Numbered from the stretch's first letter, positions 31,744-41,683 are shown. The stretch: 64,000 bases of DNA from Limivicinus sp963617275 (GCA_963617275.1 CAVENX010000012.1:1-64000); one strand, 5' to 3'. Notes: generated by a model not told the origin, from the sequence alone. Numbers and translations are program-made.

Positions 31744-33114
31744 TCATTCCCAGAATTCACTGCCGCCGCAGCGCCTGATAACATGCTCACGCAGTTCAAG
31801 CATGGCGGTATATGTGGGCATGATGAACACCGGCAGCTCCTGACTGCCGATCTGCTCGACAAGCGCGGCGTAATCACGCTGCGTCTCAATAAAGCCGTCG
31901 TCTATCCCAGCGTATTTCACCCTGATGCGCATATCCTCGGCTCTGTCGCCGCAGACAATAACACGCCGGAGCCTCCCGCCGAGTGCGGCAAGGCCCTCAA
32001 AGTCCGCGTCCCATATCCACGAAATATCCGTGCCGTCGGCGGCGCGGTCGTTAAGGCAGATGACAAGGATGAATTTTTCCTTTATGTTCTGCAAAAAGTC
32101 GATCACCTGATTGCATCCGGCGGGATTTTTCACAAGCATCATTTTTGTGCCGCCGCCAAGAGCGAACTGCTCCATTCTGCCGAAACCGCATTTGAAAGTG
32201 CCGAGCGCCCTGAGCGCGGCTTCCCTGTCCATGCCCATCGCGGTTATCGCCGCCGCCGCACCGGCCGCGTTGTAGATGTTGTACACGGCAGGCAGGTTGA
32301 TGCTGACAATGCGCTTTTCGCCGTCCATATCCATGACTACCGTACTGCCGTTTATGCCCTGCTCCACAATGTCCGTGACGGCATAGTCCGCCTTATGGCG
32401 GCAGTAGCCGCACTTCGGGCAGCGGAAACCGCCAAGATGACCGTAGCTTATGTAGTCGTACTCATATTCGGCTTTGCAGCGTATGCAGTGGCTTGCGTCG
32501 CTCAGCTCTGTCTTGCCGTGCGGCGGCATTGCGCCCTTTTCGATGCCGAACCAGCGCACCTTGTTCGGCAGATCGAGTGCAAGAGAGGCAGTGAGGGAGC
32601 AGTCCGCGTTGAGGCAGAGCAGTGACTCCGGCGTACCGCTTATGGCGCTGCGGATATTTCCCAGCGTATGCGTCACTTCTCCGTAGCGGTCAAGCTGATC
32701 GCGGAAAAGGTTCGTGACGACAATGACCCTCGGCTTGAGCTGCGGGAAAACGCGCACGGCCGCCGCCTCGTCGCACTCGATAACGGCATATTCCTTTTTA
32801 GGCTTGCCGGTAAGGGTGCAGTTCATCACAAACTCCGTCGTGATGCCGCTTATGAGGTTGGCGCCGGAACGGTTCGCAAAATAGCTTTTCCCTTCGTCCA
32901 TAAACGCTTCCTCTATCATGCGGGCGCTTGTTGTCTTGCCGTTCGTGCCGGTTATGGCGACGGTTTTAACATCCTTTGCGAGCAGTTTGAGCAGTCCGGG
33001 GCAGACTCTGAGCGCAAATCTCCCGGGCATGGCGGTGCCGCCGCGGTTCAGGATGCGTGACAAAAGGCGCAGAGCCTTGCACAGAAATATGGCAAATATG
33101 GCTTTGAAACTCAT
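31744..33114 (-). CDS. murT: Lipid II isoglutaminyl synthase, Mur ligase-like subunit
   Basis: ATP-dependent amidating ligase partner of GatD. 456 residues from the ATG at 33114 (MSFKAIFAIFL), after AAGGA. Contains the P-loop VAITGTNGKTTSARM, NLFRDQLDRYGE, and a four-cysteine zinc ribbon (CIRCKAEYEY, then CPKCGYC) characteristic of MurT. The N-terminal 40 residues are hydrophobic and basic. DUF1727-type C-terminal region: FILVICLNDRAADGTDISW. Own promoter at 33153-33181. Confidence 0.95.
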   Translation of the reverse strand: MSFKAIFAIFLCKALRLLSRILNRGGTAMPGRFALRVCPGLLKLLAKDVKTVAITGTNGKTTSARMIEEAFMDEGKSYFANRSGANLISGITTEFVMNCTLTGKPKKEYAVIECDEAAAVRVFPQLKPRVIVVTNLFRDQLDRYGEVTHTLGNIRSAISGTPESLLCLNADCSLTASLALDLPNKVRWFGIEKGAMPPHGKTELSDASHCIRCKAEYEYDYISYGHLGGFRCPKCGYCRHKADYAVTDIVEQGINGSTVVMDMDGEKRIVSINLPAVYNIYNAAGAAAAITAMGMDREAALRALGTFKCGFGRMEQFALGGGTKMMLVKNPAGCNQVIDFLQNIKEKFILVICLNDRAADGTDISWIWDADFEGLAALGGRLRRVIVCGDRAEDMRIRVKYAGIDDGFIETQRDYAALVEQIGSQELPVFIMPTYTAMLELREHVIRRCGGSEFWE

Positions 33115-33152
33115 ATCCAAAATTCCTTCCGGGTACTTGAAAATCAACGTAT

Positions 33153-33181
33153 ATTATATCATGCGCACATGGGGCGGGCAA
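33153..33181 (-). promoter_or_regulatory. murT-gatD promoter
   Basis: Minus strand TTGCCC (33176-33181), 17 bp, TATAAT (33153-33158). Confidence 0.65.
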
Positions 33182-33213
33182 GAAAAATGTGCGGTTTCGG
33201 CGCGAACGGAGAT

Positions 33214-34803
33214 TTACTCTCCGAGAAATTTTCCGATCACCGCCTCTGCGCATCGCATACCGTCCACTGCGGCGGAGGAGATGCCGCCCGCGTAGCCCGC
33301 TCCCTCCCCGCACGGGTACATTCCAGCCGCGGAGGATTGCAAAGCGGCATTGCGGATAATGCGGACGGGAGAGGATGAGCGTGTTTCGGGCGCCGTAAGG
33401 ACGGCGTCGGGCGCGTCAAAGCCGGTGAGTTTTCTGCCAAGTGCAGGAAGTGCGTTGCTGATAACGCGGCATATCCTATCCGGAAGCACCTCGCGAAGAT
33501 CTCCCCAGACGACACCGGGCTTATACTGCGGCGTGACTTTGCCGGGGCCGGTACTCGCCCGCCCGGCAAGAAAGTCGCCCGCAAGCTGGGCGGGCGCAAG
33601 ATAGTTCCCGCCGCCGAAGGCATAGGCTCTCTGCTCTATCTCCCGCTGCCAGCGCATACCGCCGAGAACGCCCTCGTACGGGAAGTCCTCCGGGTGCAGC
33701 GTTACAAGCAGCGCGGAATTTGCGTTCTCGCCGTTTCTGCCGGAATAGCTCATACCGTTGGTGACTACCCCGCCCAGCTCGGACGCGGCGGCAAAGACAT
33801 ATCCGCCCGGACACATACAGAAGGTATATGCGCTTGTTCCGTCCGGCAGATGCACATTGAGCGAATAATCCGCCGCGGGAAGTCTGCCGCGCACTCTGCC
33901 GTACTGCGCCATGTCGATATCCCGCTGAAGATGCTCGATGCGCACACCCATGGAAAAGCCCTTCGGCTCCATGCTTATCCCGGCGCTGTACAGGCTTTCA
34001 AACGTATCCCGTGCGGAATGGCCTATTGCAAGGATAACGTCGTCACATTCTATTGTGTATCTGCCGTTTTTATCCGCAGCCTCAATGCCGGCAACAGTAT
34101 TTTTTTCAGTTATAAGCCGCTCAAAGCGTGTCCCGAAACGCACCTCACCGCCGTGAGCGATGATGTCTGTGCGGATATTGCGCACTACGTTTATAAGCAC
34201 ATCCGTGCCGATATGCGGTTTTGCGTCATAGAGTACGCTTTCCTTCGCGCCGTGCAGGTAAAACTGCCGCAGCACCCAGCTCAGGCGGGAGTCATGAGTG
34301 CCGGTGTTCAGCTTGCCGTCGGAAAAGGTTCCCGCGCCGCCCTCGCCGAACTGCACGTTGTTTTCGCAGTCAAGCTCTCCGCCGGAACGGAATTTTTCGA
34401 CCGCCGCCTTGCGCGTGTCCACGTCCCTGCCGCGCTCTATTATTATCGGCCTTGCCCCCGCATATGCAAGGACAAGCCCCGCGAACATTCCAGCCGGGCC
34501 GAAGCCGACTATCACAGGGCGCTTGCCGCCGCGGTATTCATCTATATTGTAATGCTTCTCAACATACTCTGAAACGTTCTTGCTTTCCGCCGCGGCGATG
34601 AGCTTTTTTTCATCTCCGGTGACCGAAAAGGCGGCGGTGCAGACGTAGTGTATATCGCCCTGTTTTCTTGCATCCAGAGAGCGCTTCACAAGACGCATTT
34701 CCGTTATGCGTGCGGGGCTTATTTCAAGTATTTTTGCGGCCTTACCGGTGAGCGTTTTTGCATCCTCCCCGATGCCGAGGCGCATATTTTTTATTTCGAT
34801 CAT
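33214..34803 (-). CDS. FAD-dependent oxidoreductase (NAD(FAD)-utilising dehydrogenase family)
   Basis: 529 residues from the ATG at 34803, eight bases after GGAGG. A small N-terminal domain (about 1-80) precedes the dinucleotide fold RPVIVGFGPAGMFAGLVLAY. ENNVQFGEGGAGTFSDGKLN, GFSMGVRIEH and FCMCPGGYVFAAASE are hallmarks of this widely conserved, uncharacterised flavoprotein family. CGEGAGYAGGISSAAVDGMR closes the FAD site. It overlaps the upstream flavoprotein by four bases (ATGA). Confidence 0.88.
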   Translation of the reverse strand: MIEIKNMRLGIGEDAKTLTGKAAKILEISPARITEMRLVKRSLDARKQGDIHYVCTAAFSVTGDEKKLIAAAESKNVSEYVEKHYNIDEYRGGKRPVIVGFGPAGMFAGLVLAYAGARPIIIERGRDVDTRKAAVEKFRSGGELDCENNVQFGEGGAGTFSDGKLNTGTHDSRLSWVLRQFYLHGAKESVLYDAKPHIGTDVLINVVRNIRTDIIAHGGEVRFGTRFERLITEKNTVAGIEAADKNGRYTIECDDVILAIGHSARDTFESLYSAGISMEPKGFSMGVRIEHLQRDIDMAQYGRVRGRLPAADYSLNVHLPDGTSAYTFCMCPGGYVFAAASELGGVVTNGMSYSGRNGENANSALLVTLHPEDFPYEGVLGGMRWQREIEQRAYAFGGGNYLAPAQLAGDFLAGRASTGPGKVTPQYKPGVVWGDLREVLPDRICRVISNALPALGRKLTGFDAPDAVLTAPETRSSSPVRIIRNAALQSSAAGMYPCGEGAGYAGGISSAAVDGMRCAEAVIGKFLGE

Positions 34804-36011
34804 TTCCCGAGCCTCCCGGCGATCCGCCCGCTTGCCCATGCCCATTGCAGATTATAGCCGCCGCAGTCACCGTCAACGTCCAGCACCTCTCCGCAGGCAA
34901 AAAGCCCCGGATTGAACCAGCTTTGCAGCGTTTCAGGGTCAAAGCCGCTTGTTTTTATGCCGCCTGCCGTTACCTGTGCGCTGACAAAGCCCTCCGTGCC
35001 GAGAAGGCGCAGTGAAAATGCCTTGCAGCATTTCGCAGCGGCCTTTATCTGCGTCTCCGACAACTCCGAAAGCGGCGCGGCGGCGGGGAGACCGGCGTAT
35101 TTTACGATCATCCGCCCAAGCCGGTTGTGGAGCATACCGGTAAAAAGCTGCGCCGTTTCAAGCTCCGGCAAGGCGCGGCGGCGGGATAGCAGCATACTTT
35201 CAACCTGTTCGGGATCGTACCCGCGCATGAAATCGGCGCTGATGCGCGTACCGTCGCCCGCCAATGCCGCGGCGCGGGATATGTCGAACGCTGCAGGGCC
35301 GGAAATGCCGTTGTCGGTAAACTGAAGCTCCCCGCAGCTTTCGGCGATCACCGTGCCGCCGCCGATAAGTCTTAGCGCGCAGTCGGCGCGCACGCCCTTC
35401 AGCGCCCGCGGATACTCCTCGTCCGTGATGAGCTGCACAAGAGCGGGACAGAGCTTTGTGCGCTTATGTCCGAGATCGCCCAGGAGCTTATATCCGTCGG
35501 AAACGCCGCCAAGCTTTGCGCCCGCCGCGCCGCCGCAGGCGACTATGACAAAGTCTGCATTCAGCATATCATTGTCGGTGATAACGGCGTATGCCGCGCC
35601 TCGGCGTTTAAGCTCCCTGACCGGCTCTGCCGTGCGGATCTCGACGCCTGCACGCTCAAGTGCAAAGCGCAGAACGTCCGCCACGCTGTTTGCGGAGTTT
35701 GAAAGCGGATAGACGCGCCCGCCGTACTCCTCCACCGTAAGCAGTCCGAGAGTGCGAAAAAGCTCCAGCGTGTCGGCAGGGGTGAAACGCGCAAGAGCTG
35801 CATCGGCAAAACCGTCCTGCTCGCTGTGATAGTTTTTCGGCGCGGCAAGCATATTCGTGAGGTTGCACCTGCCGTTTCCGGTCGCAAGAAGCTTTCTCGC
35901 CATGCGCTGCTGGCGCTCGAAGAGCACAACGCGGTTGTCCCTGTCCTCCGCGGCCGTGAGCGCCGCCATCATGCCCGACGCGCCGCCGCCTATTACTGCA
36001 ACAGTCTTCAT
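34800..36011 (-). CDS. FAD-dependent oxidoreductase, HI0933/YhiN (BaiN-like) family
   Basis: 403 residues. VAVIGGGASGMMAALTAAED is the N-terminal FAD fold. ATGNGRCNLTN and FACGEVLDVDGDCGGYNLQW are the family signatures. Some members reduce 3-oxo-delta-bile acids (BaiN), but that role cannot be assumed. It heads a two-gene flavoprotein operon with the overlapping downstream gene. The start at 36011 has only a weak GGAAGA-like site. Confidence 0.88.
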   Translation of the reverse strand: MKTVAVIGGGASGMMAALTAAEDRDNRVVLFERQQRMARKLLATGNGRCNLTNMLAAPKNYHSEQDGFADAALARFTPADTLELFRTLGLLTVEEYGGRVYPLSNSANSVADVLRFALERAGVEIRTAEPVRELKRRGAAYAVITDNDMLNADFVIVACGGAAGAKLGGVSDGYKLLGDLGHKRTKLCPALVQLITDEEYPRALKGVRADCALRLIGGGTVIAESCGELQFTDNGISGPAAFDISRAAALAGDGTRISADFMRGYDPEQVESMLLSRRRALPELETAQLFTGMLHNRLGRMIVKYAGLPAAAPLSELSETQIKAAAKCCKAFSLRLLGTEGFVSAQVTAGGIKTSGFDPETLQSWFNPGLFACGEVLDVDGDCGGYNLQWAWASGRIAGRLGK

Positions 36012-36148
36012 AATCTGTTCTTCCCATAAATAATGTGATTCAGCTTATTATAACAACATCAAGCGGTTTAATCAACCGATCGGCAATGGCTTTTAAGCAT
36101 AAGAGTGTAGGAGTTACAATGCTTAATCCGATGTTTCGACATAAAAGA

Positions 36149-36178
36149 TTGACACAAAAACACGAAATGAAGTATAAT
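36149..36178 (+). promoter_or_regulatory. Promoter of the CotH/VTC/DUF4956 operon
   Basis: TTGACA (36149-36154), 18 bp, TATAAT (36173-36178); 65 bases before the CotH-protein start. Confidence 0.8.
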
Positions 36179-36243
36179 GAATTGTTCTATTATCGAAGCG
36201 GTATGCGATACCGGCAGGAAGAGCTGCCGCTCAGGAGACGCGA

Positions 36244-38592
36244 ATGAAGTTTATAAACAAATATAATAAAATAGCAGCCGTCCTGCTCGGTCTGATCGCT
36301 GCGCTGCCGCTGTGCGCCTACGCCTGCGCGGAGCAGGCGGAGAGTTCTTTTAAGGGCAGCATCGTGATAAGCGAAATAATGGCGAAAAACCACGCCACGC
36401 TCAGCGATGAGGACGGGACGCAGCCGGATTGGATAGAGCTTCATAACACCTCCTCCCAGGCGATTGATCTCAGCGGGTTCACCGTTGCCGACAAGGCCGA
36501 CGGCGGGTGGCGCATACCGGGCGGCACCGTTGCGCCTGACGGGTATTTTCTTGTCTATTGCGATGGGAAAAATCGGGCCGGAGAGATACCCCATGCCGAT
36601 TTCGCCCTCTCTCAGGGAGAAACGGTATTTCTGCGCGACGGGGACGGAAAGCTTATAGACAGCGCGGAATGTACCTCCCGCACAGCCGATCTTTCACTGA
36701 TGCTCGACGAAAACGGCAAATGGACGACCACGGCTTATCCCACCCCGGGATACCCCAATACCGCCGGTGGCTATGACGCGTGGCAGAGCACTCTTTGCCC
36801 GACATCGCCGCTTATAATCAGTGAGGCAATGACATATAACACCACCTGCTATATGCAGAAGGCGATAGAGTACTGCGATTGGATAGAGCTGAAAAACGTG
36901 TCCGACACGACGGTAGAGCTTTCGGATTATTACCTTTCGGACAAAAGCGACGATCTGAAAAAGTTTCAGCTTCCGTCAATGTCCCTCAGGCCTGGGAAAA
37001 GCGTCATAGTGCTGTGCACGGATGAAAATGGGGCAGTAAACAGGGGCTATGTCAAAGCGCCCTTTTCCCTTGCCTCCGACCGTGAAAGGGTATATCTCAG
37101 CCGCGCCGGCGGGCTGGCCGATTATGTCTTTCTGCGCGATATACCGTTCGGATGCAGCTATGGGCGCATCTCGGGCGAAAACGGCTGGTTTTTCTTTGAC
37201 ACGCCCAAGCCGAACGAGGAGCAGACCGTAGGTTTCCGCCGCGTTTCGCGCACCCCGGAATCCCCCTGTGAAGACGGCGTTTTCAACGGCGTCACTGCGA
37301 TGAGCGTTGAGCTTTCCGGCCACGGCGATATTTATTATACAACTGACGGCTCTCTTCCCACGGTGAACAGCGAAAAGTATACTCAGCCGTTTGACGTGAC
37401 GAAGACCTGCGTTGTACGCGCCGTGGCAGTCGAAGCGGGCGCCATGCCGAGCCGGGCGCTTACTCTTAGCTATATTTTAAACGAAAATCATACCCTGCCT
37501 GTGGCAAGCCTTGCCTCTGACAGCCCGTATAATTTCGGCGTGATGTACAATAGCAAGAAAAAAGGGATAGAGCTTCCGGGAAGCCTTTCCTTCTATGAAG
37601 ACGGCGGCAGCTTTACCATACCGTGCGGTATAGACATGCACGGTGAAACAAGCCTTGAAATGCGCAAGAAGAACATGGGCGTCCGCTTCCGCGGCGTATA
37701 CGGTCAGGATATGCTGAATTATGACGTATACGGCGGCGGTGTGACGGAATTTGAGAGTTTTATTCTCCGCGCCGGACAGGATTATTATAATTCCATTATA
37801 AAAAATGAGCTTGGCGAAAACCTTTGCCTGCAATACAGCGATAAGGTATTTGCACAGCGGAACCGTTACTGTGTGCTGTATATCAACGGCGAGTATTGGG
37901 GCATCTATGCGCTTACGGAGAAGATGAACGCAAGCCATTACGCAACTTACAGAAACGTCAGCAAGGACAGCGTGACTGTCGTCAAGTCTCCCGCCGCCAA
38001 CGGTTCGGATTTCTATAACGAGATCGTGGACTTCGCAAAGAGGAATGATCTGACAAAACCCGATAATTATGAGGAATTTTGCCGGCGGATTGATATTGAC
38101 AGCCTCATTGACTGGATAATCATAGAGGGCTACACGGGGAATACCGACCTTAACCCCGGCAACGTGCGCTATGCGAGATCGACCGAGGACGACGGAAAAT
38201 GGCGGCTCATGCTGTACGATCTGGACAGCATAATGGGTTCAAACACGAATTGTTTCAAGACGGTTCTCGGCAAAGCCTCCGCGCAGTATTCCGTGTTCGT
38301 CTCACAGCTTGTAAGAAACCCGGATTTCAAAGAAAAGTTCCTCACACGCGCCGCAGAGGTGTTCAAGGGCGCTCTTTCGGATGAAAATGTTCTTGCGGAA
38401 ATAGACAAGCTCACTGCGGAGATTGAGCCGGAGGTAGCGCGGGATTATGGGCGCTTCGGGCTTGATACGTCCAAATGGATAAGCGCCGTGGCAACGCTTC
38501 GCGGTCTTATTACCAAATGGCACTGGCAGCAGTCCTGCATAGATGCGATCTGCGGCAGTTTCGGCAAAGACAGCGCGGAGTATTTCAATTGA
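36244..38592 (+). CDS. Secreted CotH-kinase-family protein with lamin-tail domains
   Basis: 782 residues after an AGGAGACG site. A signal peptide (VLLGLIAALPLCAYACA) is followed by two lamin-tail domains (ISEIMAKNHATLSDEDGTQP near 40; ISEAMTYNTTCYMQKAIEYC near 195), a chitobiase-like beta domain (IYYTTDGSLPTVNSEKYTQP near 360), and a CotH domain (HGETSLEMRKKNMGVRFRG; YINGEYWGIYALTEKMN; then LYDLDSIMG with the metal-binding acidic residues). CotH kinases phosphorylate proteins with an atypical fold; in spore formers they act on coat proteins. The polyphosphate-type partners downstream are a recurring neighbourhood. Confidence 0.88.
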   Translation: MKFINKYNKIAAVLLGLIAALPLCAYACAEQAESSFKGSIVISEIMAKNHATLSDEDGTQPDWIELHNTSSQAIDLSGFTVADKADGGWRIPGGTVAPDGYFLVYCDGKNRAGEIPHADFALSQGETVFLRDGDGKLIDSAECTSRTADLSLMLDENGKWTTTAYPTPGYPNTAGGYDAWQSTLCPTSPLIISEAMTYNTTCYMQKAIEYCDWIELKNVSDTTVELSDYYLSDKSDDLKKFQLPSMSLRPGKSVIVLCTDENGAVNRGYVKAPFSLASDRERVYLSRAGGLADYVFLRDIPFGCSYGRISGENGWFFFDTPKPNEEQTVGFRRVSRTPESPCEDGVFNGVTAMSVELSGHGDIYYTTDGSLPTVNSEKYTQPFDVTKTCVVRAVAVEAGAMPSRALTLSYILNENHTLPVASLASDSPYNFGVMYNSKKKGIELPGSLSFYEDGGSFTIPCGIDMHGETSLEMRKKNMGVRFRGVYGQDMLNYDVYGGGVTEFESFILRAGQDYYNSIIKNELGENLCLQYSDKVFAQRNRYCVLYINGEYWGIYALTEKMNASHYATYRNVSKDSVTVVKSPAANGSDFYNEIVDFAKRNDLTKPDNYEEFCRRIDIDSLIDWIIIEGYTGNTDLNPGNVRYARSTEDDGKWRLMLYDLDSIMGSNTNCFKTVLGKASAQYSVFVSQLVRNPDFKEKFLTRAAEVFKGALSDENVLAEIDKLTAEIEPEVARDYGRFGLDTSKWISAVATLRGLITKWHWQQSCIDAICGSFGKDSAEYFN

Positions 38593-38610
38593 CGGCATTG
38601 GGGGAGTTAG

Positions 38611-39321
38611 ATGAAGCATACCAAGCTGACGTTCAAAAGGTACGAGAAAAAGTATCTTCTGAGCGCGGATCAATATGATTCCTTTAAGCGGCAGCTTGAC
38701 AGGTACATACAGCCGGACGAGTATTTCAAAAGCACGGTATGCAGCGTTTATTATGATACCGAGCGCTTTGACTTTATCCGCAATTCCATAGAAGCTCCCG
38801 TTTACAAAGAAAAGCTGAGATTGAGAAGCTATAACGTTCCCACGGCTGACAGCCTTGTCTTTGTCGAGCTGAAAGAAAAATTCAAAGGGCTTGTCTATAA
38901 AAGGCGCATTGCGATGAGTGCGGCCGAAGCGGCGGATTACCTTGCCGGCAGGACAGAGCTTGCCGACGACAGCCAGATGGGCAGGGAGATAGATTGGTTC
39001 CTGCACACCAATGATGTCGTGCCGAAGGTATTTCTTGCCTGCGACAGGGAGGCGTATGTCGGCGTCGAGGATAACGAACTGCGCATAACGTTTGACCGCG
39101 ATATCCGCTGGCGCGCCGATGAGCTTGACCTGACGCTGGGCAGTCACGGAGAGGCGATCACCGCGCCGGGGCAGGTGCTTATGGAAATAAAAATGCCGAT
39201 GAGCTCTCCTCTATGGCTTGCAAGGATGCTCAGCGACAACGGAATTTTCCCTGCGGGCTTTTCAAAATACGGCGTGTGCTATAAAGAAAATCTTATTGAC
39301 GGAGTGATATCTTATGTTTGA
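38611..39321 (+). CDS. VTC-domain protein (polyphosphate polymerase-like)
   Basis: 236 residues. The tunnel-fold core of VTC proteins is visible: FKRYEKKYLLSADQYDSFKR, VCSVYYDTERFDFIR, EKLRLRSYN and FVELKEKFKGLVYKRRI, with the alternating basic residues that bind nucleotide and phosphate chains. EIKMPMSSPLWLARML gives the closing acidic strand. There are no membrane segments; the next gene supplies a membrane partner. Spacing of 18 bases to CotH and an eight-base overlap with the DUF4956 gene mark one operon. Polyphosphate synthesis is family-level inference. Confidence 0.88.
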   Translation: MKHTKLTFKRYEKKYLLSADQYDSFKRQLDRYIQPDEYFKSTVCSVYYDTERFDFIRNSIEAPVYKEKLRLRSYNVPTADSLVFVELKEKFKGLVYKRRIAMSAAEAADYLAGRTELADDSQMGREIDWFLHTNDVVPKVFLACDREAYVGVEDNELRITFDRDIRWRADELDLTLGSHGEAITAPGQVLMEIKMPMSSPLWLARMLSDNGIFPAGFSKYGVCYKENLIDGVISYV

Positions 39322-39973
39322 TACTGTGATCTCAATGCCCATGACGGTGTGGCAGTTTGTTTTGTGCGTTGTGACGGCGCTTGTCCTCGGCGTTCTGGCG
39401 TCGCTTGTATTCTCGGTGAGAAGACAGCAGACAAATTCCCTCGCCGCGTCAATAGCGCTCCTGCCCGCGGTCGTCACGGTCGTGATAATGATGGTCAACG
39501 GCAACATCGGTGCAGGGCTTGCCGTCGCCGGAACGTTCGCTCTCGTGCGTTTCCGCAGTGCGCCGGGCAGCGCACGTGATATAACCGGGCTGTTTTTTGC
39601 AGTTGCGATAGGTCTTTCCTGCGGCATGGGATATCTTGCGATGGCGGTGGTATTTTTCGTCATTTTCTCAGCGGCTGTCCTTCTGCTCACCTATACCGGC
39701 TTCGGTGAAAACAGGGCTGCGCGTCAGCTCAAGATCACCATCCCGGAAAATCTTGATTATGACGGGCTTTTTGACGATATACTCGAAAAGTACACCTCCG
39801 GCTATGAGCTTATCCGTGTACGCACGACAAATATGGGCACTCTCTTTGAGCTGACATATACCGTTATTCTCAAAGAAAAGTCGATCAGCAAGCAGTTTAT
39901 TGACGAACTGCGCTGCCGCAACGGAAATCTCAACATAATCTGCTCCAGAGAAGTGGAAAAGGATATGCTCTGA
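39314..39973 (+). CDS. DUF4956 membrane protein
   Basis: 219 residues. Three to four hydrophobic helices in the first 130 residues (MTVWQFVLCVVTALVLGVLA; SIALLPAVVTVVIMMVNGNI; FFAVAIGLSCGMGYLAMAVV), with FALVRFRSAPGSARDITGLF between them, a family hallmark. A cytoplasmic alpha/beta domain follows. It recurs beside VTC and CotH genes and is probably their membrane partner; its function is not established. It ends at a strong bidirectional terminator. Confidence 0.88.
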   Translation: MFDTVISMPMTVWQFVLCVVTALVLGVLASLVFSVRRQQTNSLAASIALLPAVVTVVIMMVNGNIGAGLAVAGTFALVRFRSAPGSARDITGLFFAVAIGLSCGMGYLAMAVVFFVIFSAAVLLLTYTGFGENRAARQLKITIPENLDYDGLFDDILEKYTSGYELIRVRTTNMGTLFELTYTVILKEKSISKQFIDELRCRNGNLNIICSREVEKDML

Positions 39974-40037
39974 AAAATGCAGCCGGCGCTGTATATAGAC
40001 CGCTGCTTTTGCACATAATCGAGTTTTGACAGTCTTA

Positions 40038-40077
40038 AACGGGCTGCGGCAAGATGTAAATCTTGCCGCAGCCCGTT
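40038..40077. terminator. Bidirectional terminator
   Basis: AACGGGCTGCGGCAAGA pairs with its complement at 40061-40077, followed by T6. It lies between convergent DUF4956 and nfnB genes. TTTTGACAGTCT just before it equals the right end of the 200-bp repeat. Confidence 0.9.
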
Positions 40078-40096
40078 TTTTCGTTTTTATATTAAA

Positions 40097-41683
40097 TTAC
40101 TTGTTTTTTATGTACTCGTCAATGGATTTTGCACCGGCTTTGCCCGCGCCCATTGCAAGAATAACCGTTGCGGAACCCGTAACCGCATCGCCGCCTGCGA
40201 AAACGCCTTCCTTTGCGGTTCTGCCGCCCTCGTCGGCTTCAATGCCGCCTTTTTTGGTGAAGGTCAGCCCCTCAGTCGTGTTGCGGATAAGCGGGTTGGG
40301 GCTGGTGCCTATCGCAATGATGACCGCGTCAACATCAAGTATCCAGTTGGAGTCCTTGATGGCAACGGGCTTTCTTCTGCCCTTTTCATCCGGCTCGCCA
40401 AGCTCCTGCTTTACAAGCTCGATACCCGTAACATGGCCATCCTCGCCCGCGTGGATCTCAACAGGATTGTTGAGGAGACGGAACTCGATGCCCTCGGCCT
40501 CGGCATGCTCGACCTCTTCCTTACGTGCGGGAAGCTCGTCCTTGCCGCGGCGGTAGCAGACATATACATGCTCTGCGCCAAGGCGCTTGGAAACACGTGC
40601 AGCGTCCATTGCAACGTTGCCCGCGCCGACTACCGCGACATTATGGAAGTGCTTGATAGGCGTGTCGTAATCATCCTTATACGCTTTCATAAGGTTGACA
40701 CGGGTAAGCAGCTCATTCGCGGAATAAACGCCAAGGTGATTTTCACCGGGGATATGCAGAAACTGCGGCAAACCTGCGCCGGAGCCTATAAACACGGCCT
40801 CAAAGCCGTCTTCAAACAGCTCGTCAACCGTCTCAGACTTGCCGACGATGGCGTTATTGACTATCTTGACGCCCATTGCCTTGAGATTTTCTATCTCGGC
40901 GGCAACTATCTCCTTAGGCAGACGGAACTGTGGGATACCGTAGACCAGAACGCCGCCGGATTTGTGGAATGCCTCAAAAACAGTAACGTCGTAGCCCTTC
41001 TTTATGAGGTCGCCCGCACACGTAAGACCCGCAGGGCCGGAACCGACAACCGCTATCTTATGGCCGTTGCGCTCAGGAACCTTGACAGGATCTTTCTCCG
41101 CCTTATTCATATGCCAATCGGCAACAAAGCGCTCCAGACGGCCTATGCCGACGCTTTCGCCCTTGATGCCGCGGACGCACTTGCTCTCGCACTGCTTTTC
41201 CTGCGGGCAGACACGACCGCTGACTGCGGGGAGGGAGTTTGTGGAAGTAATGACATCATATGCGGAGTCAAAGTCGCCCTCGGCAACCTTGGCAATAAAC
41301 TCAGGAATACGCACCGAAACGGGGCAGCCCTCGCGGCAGTGCGGCTTTGGGCAGTTCAGGCAGCGGCGCGCCTCGGCAATCGCCATTTCGGGGGTATAGC
41401 CAAGTGCAACCTCGTCAAAATTGCCGGCGCGGACAACGGGATCCTGCTCGGGCATCCGGTGCTTGAGCAGCTTGTCCTTGACAATTTCCTTTGCAACCTG
41501 TTCGGACAGATGTTTGACGCGCTCGTCAAGCGTATGACCCTCGGCGGAAGCGATTTTTGCAAACTGACTTTCCAGTTCGGCCTTGACTTCGGCGACTTCT
41601 TCGGCGGCAGAGGGGATCTTCCACGTTGTGATTATGGGATTGCCTTCTTTGTCGTACTCGACATGCTTTACGATATCAGCCAT
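40097..41683 (-). CDS. nfnB: NADPH-binding large subunit of ferredoxin:NADP oxidoreductase (NfnB/GltA-like)
   Basis: 528 residues. After an N-terminal helical extension come two cysteine-rich Fe-S stretches (CLNCPKPHCREGCPV; CPQEKQCESKC), then two dinucleotide folds (IAVVGSGPAGLTCAGDLIKK; VAVVGAGNVAMDAARVSKRL). The same protein type serves as small subunit of glutamate synthase (GltD/GltA), but no glutamate synthase large subunit is here. Immediately upstream, overlapping by eight bases, is the FAD/2Fe-2S partner. The pair therefore fits NfnAB, which couples NADH and reduced ferredoxin oxidation to NADP+ reduction by electron bifurcation. Confidence 0.88.
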   Translation of the reverse strand: MADIVKHVEYDKEGNPIITTWKIPSAAEEVAEVKAELESQFAKIASAEGHTLDERVKHLSEQVAKEIVKDKLLKHRMPEQDPVVRAGNFDEVALGYTPEMAIAEARRCLNCPKPHCREGCPVSVRIPEFIAKVAEGDFDSAYDVITSTNSLPAVSGRVCPQEKQCESKCVRGIKGESVGIGRLERFVADWHMNKAEKDPVKVPERNGHKIAVVGSGPAGLTCAGDLIKKGYDVTVFEAFHKSGGVLVYGIPQFRLPKEIVAAEIENLKAMGVKIVNNAIVGKSETVDELFEDGFEAVFIGSGAGLPQFLHIPGENHLGVYSANELLTRVNLMKAYKDDYDTPIKHFHNVAVVGAGNVAMDAARVSKRLGAEHVYVCYRRGKDELPARKEEVEHAEAEGIEFRLLNNPVEIHAGEDGHVTGIELVKQELGEPDEKGRRKPVAIKDSNWILDVDAVIIAIGTSPNPLIRNTTEGLTFTKKGGIEADEGGRTAKEGVFAGGDAVTGSATVILAMGAGKAGAKSIDEYIKNK

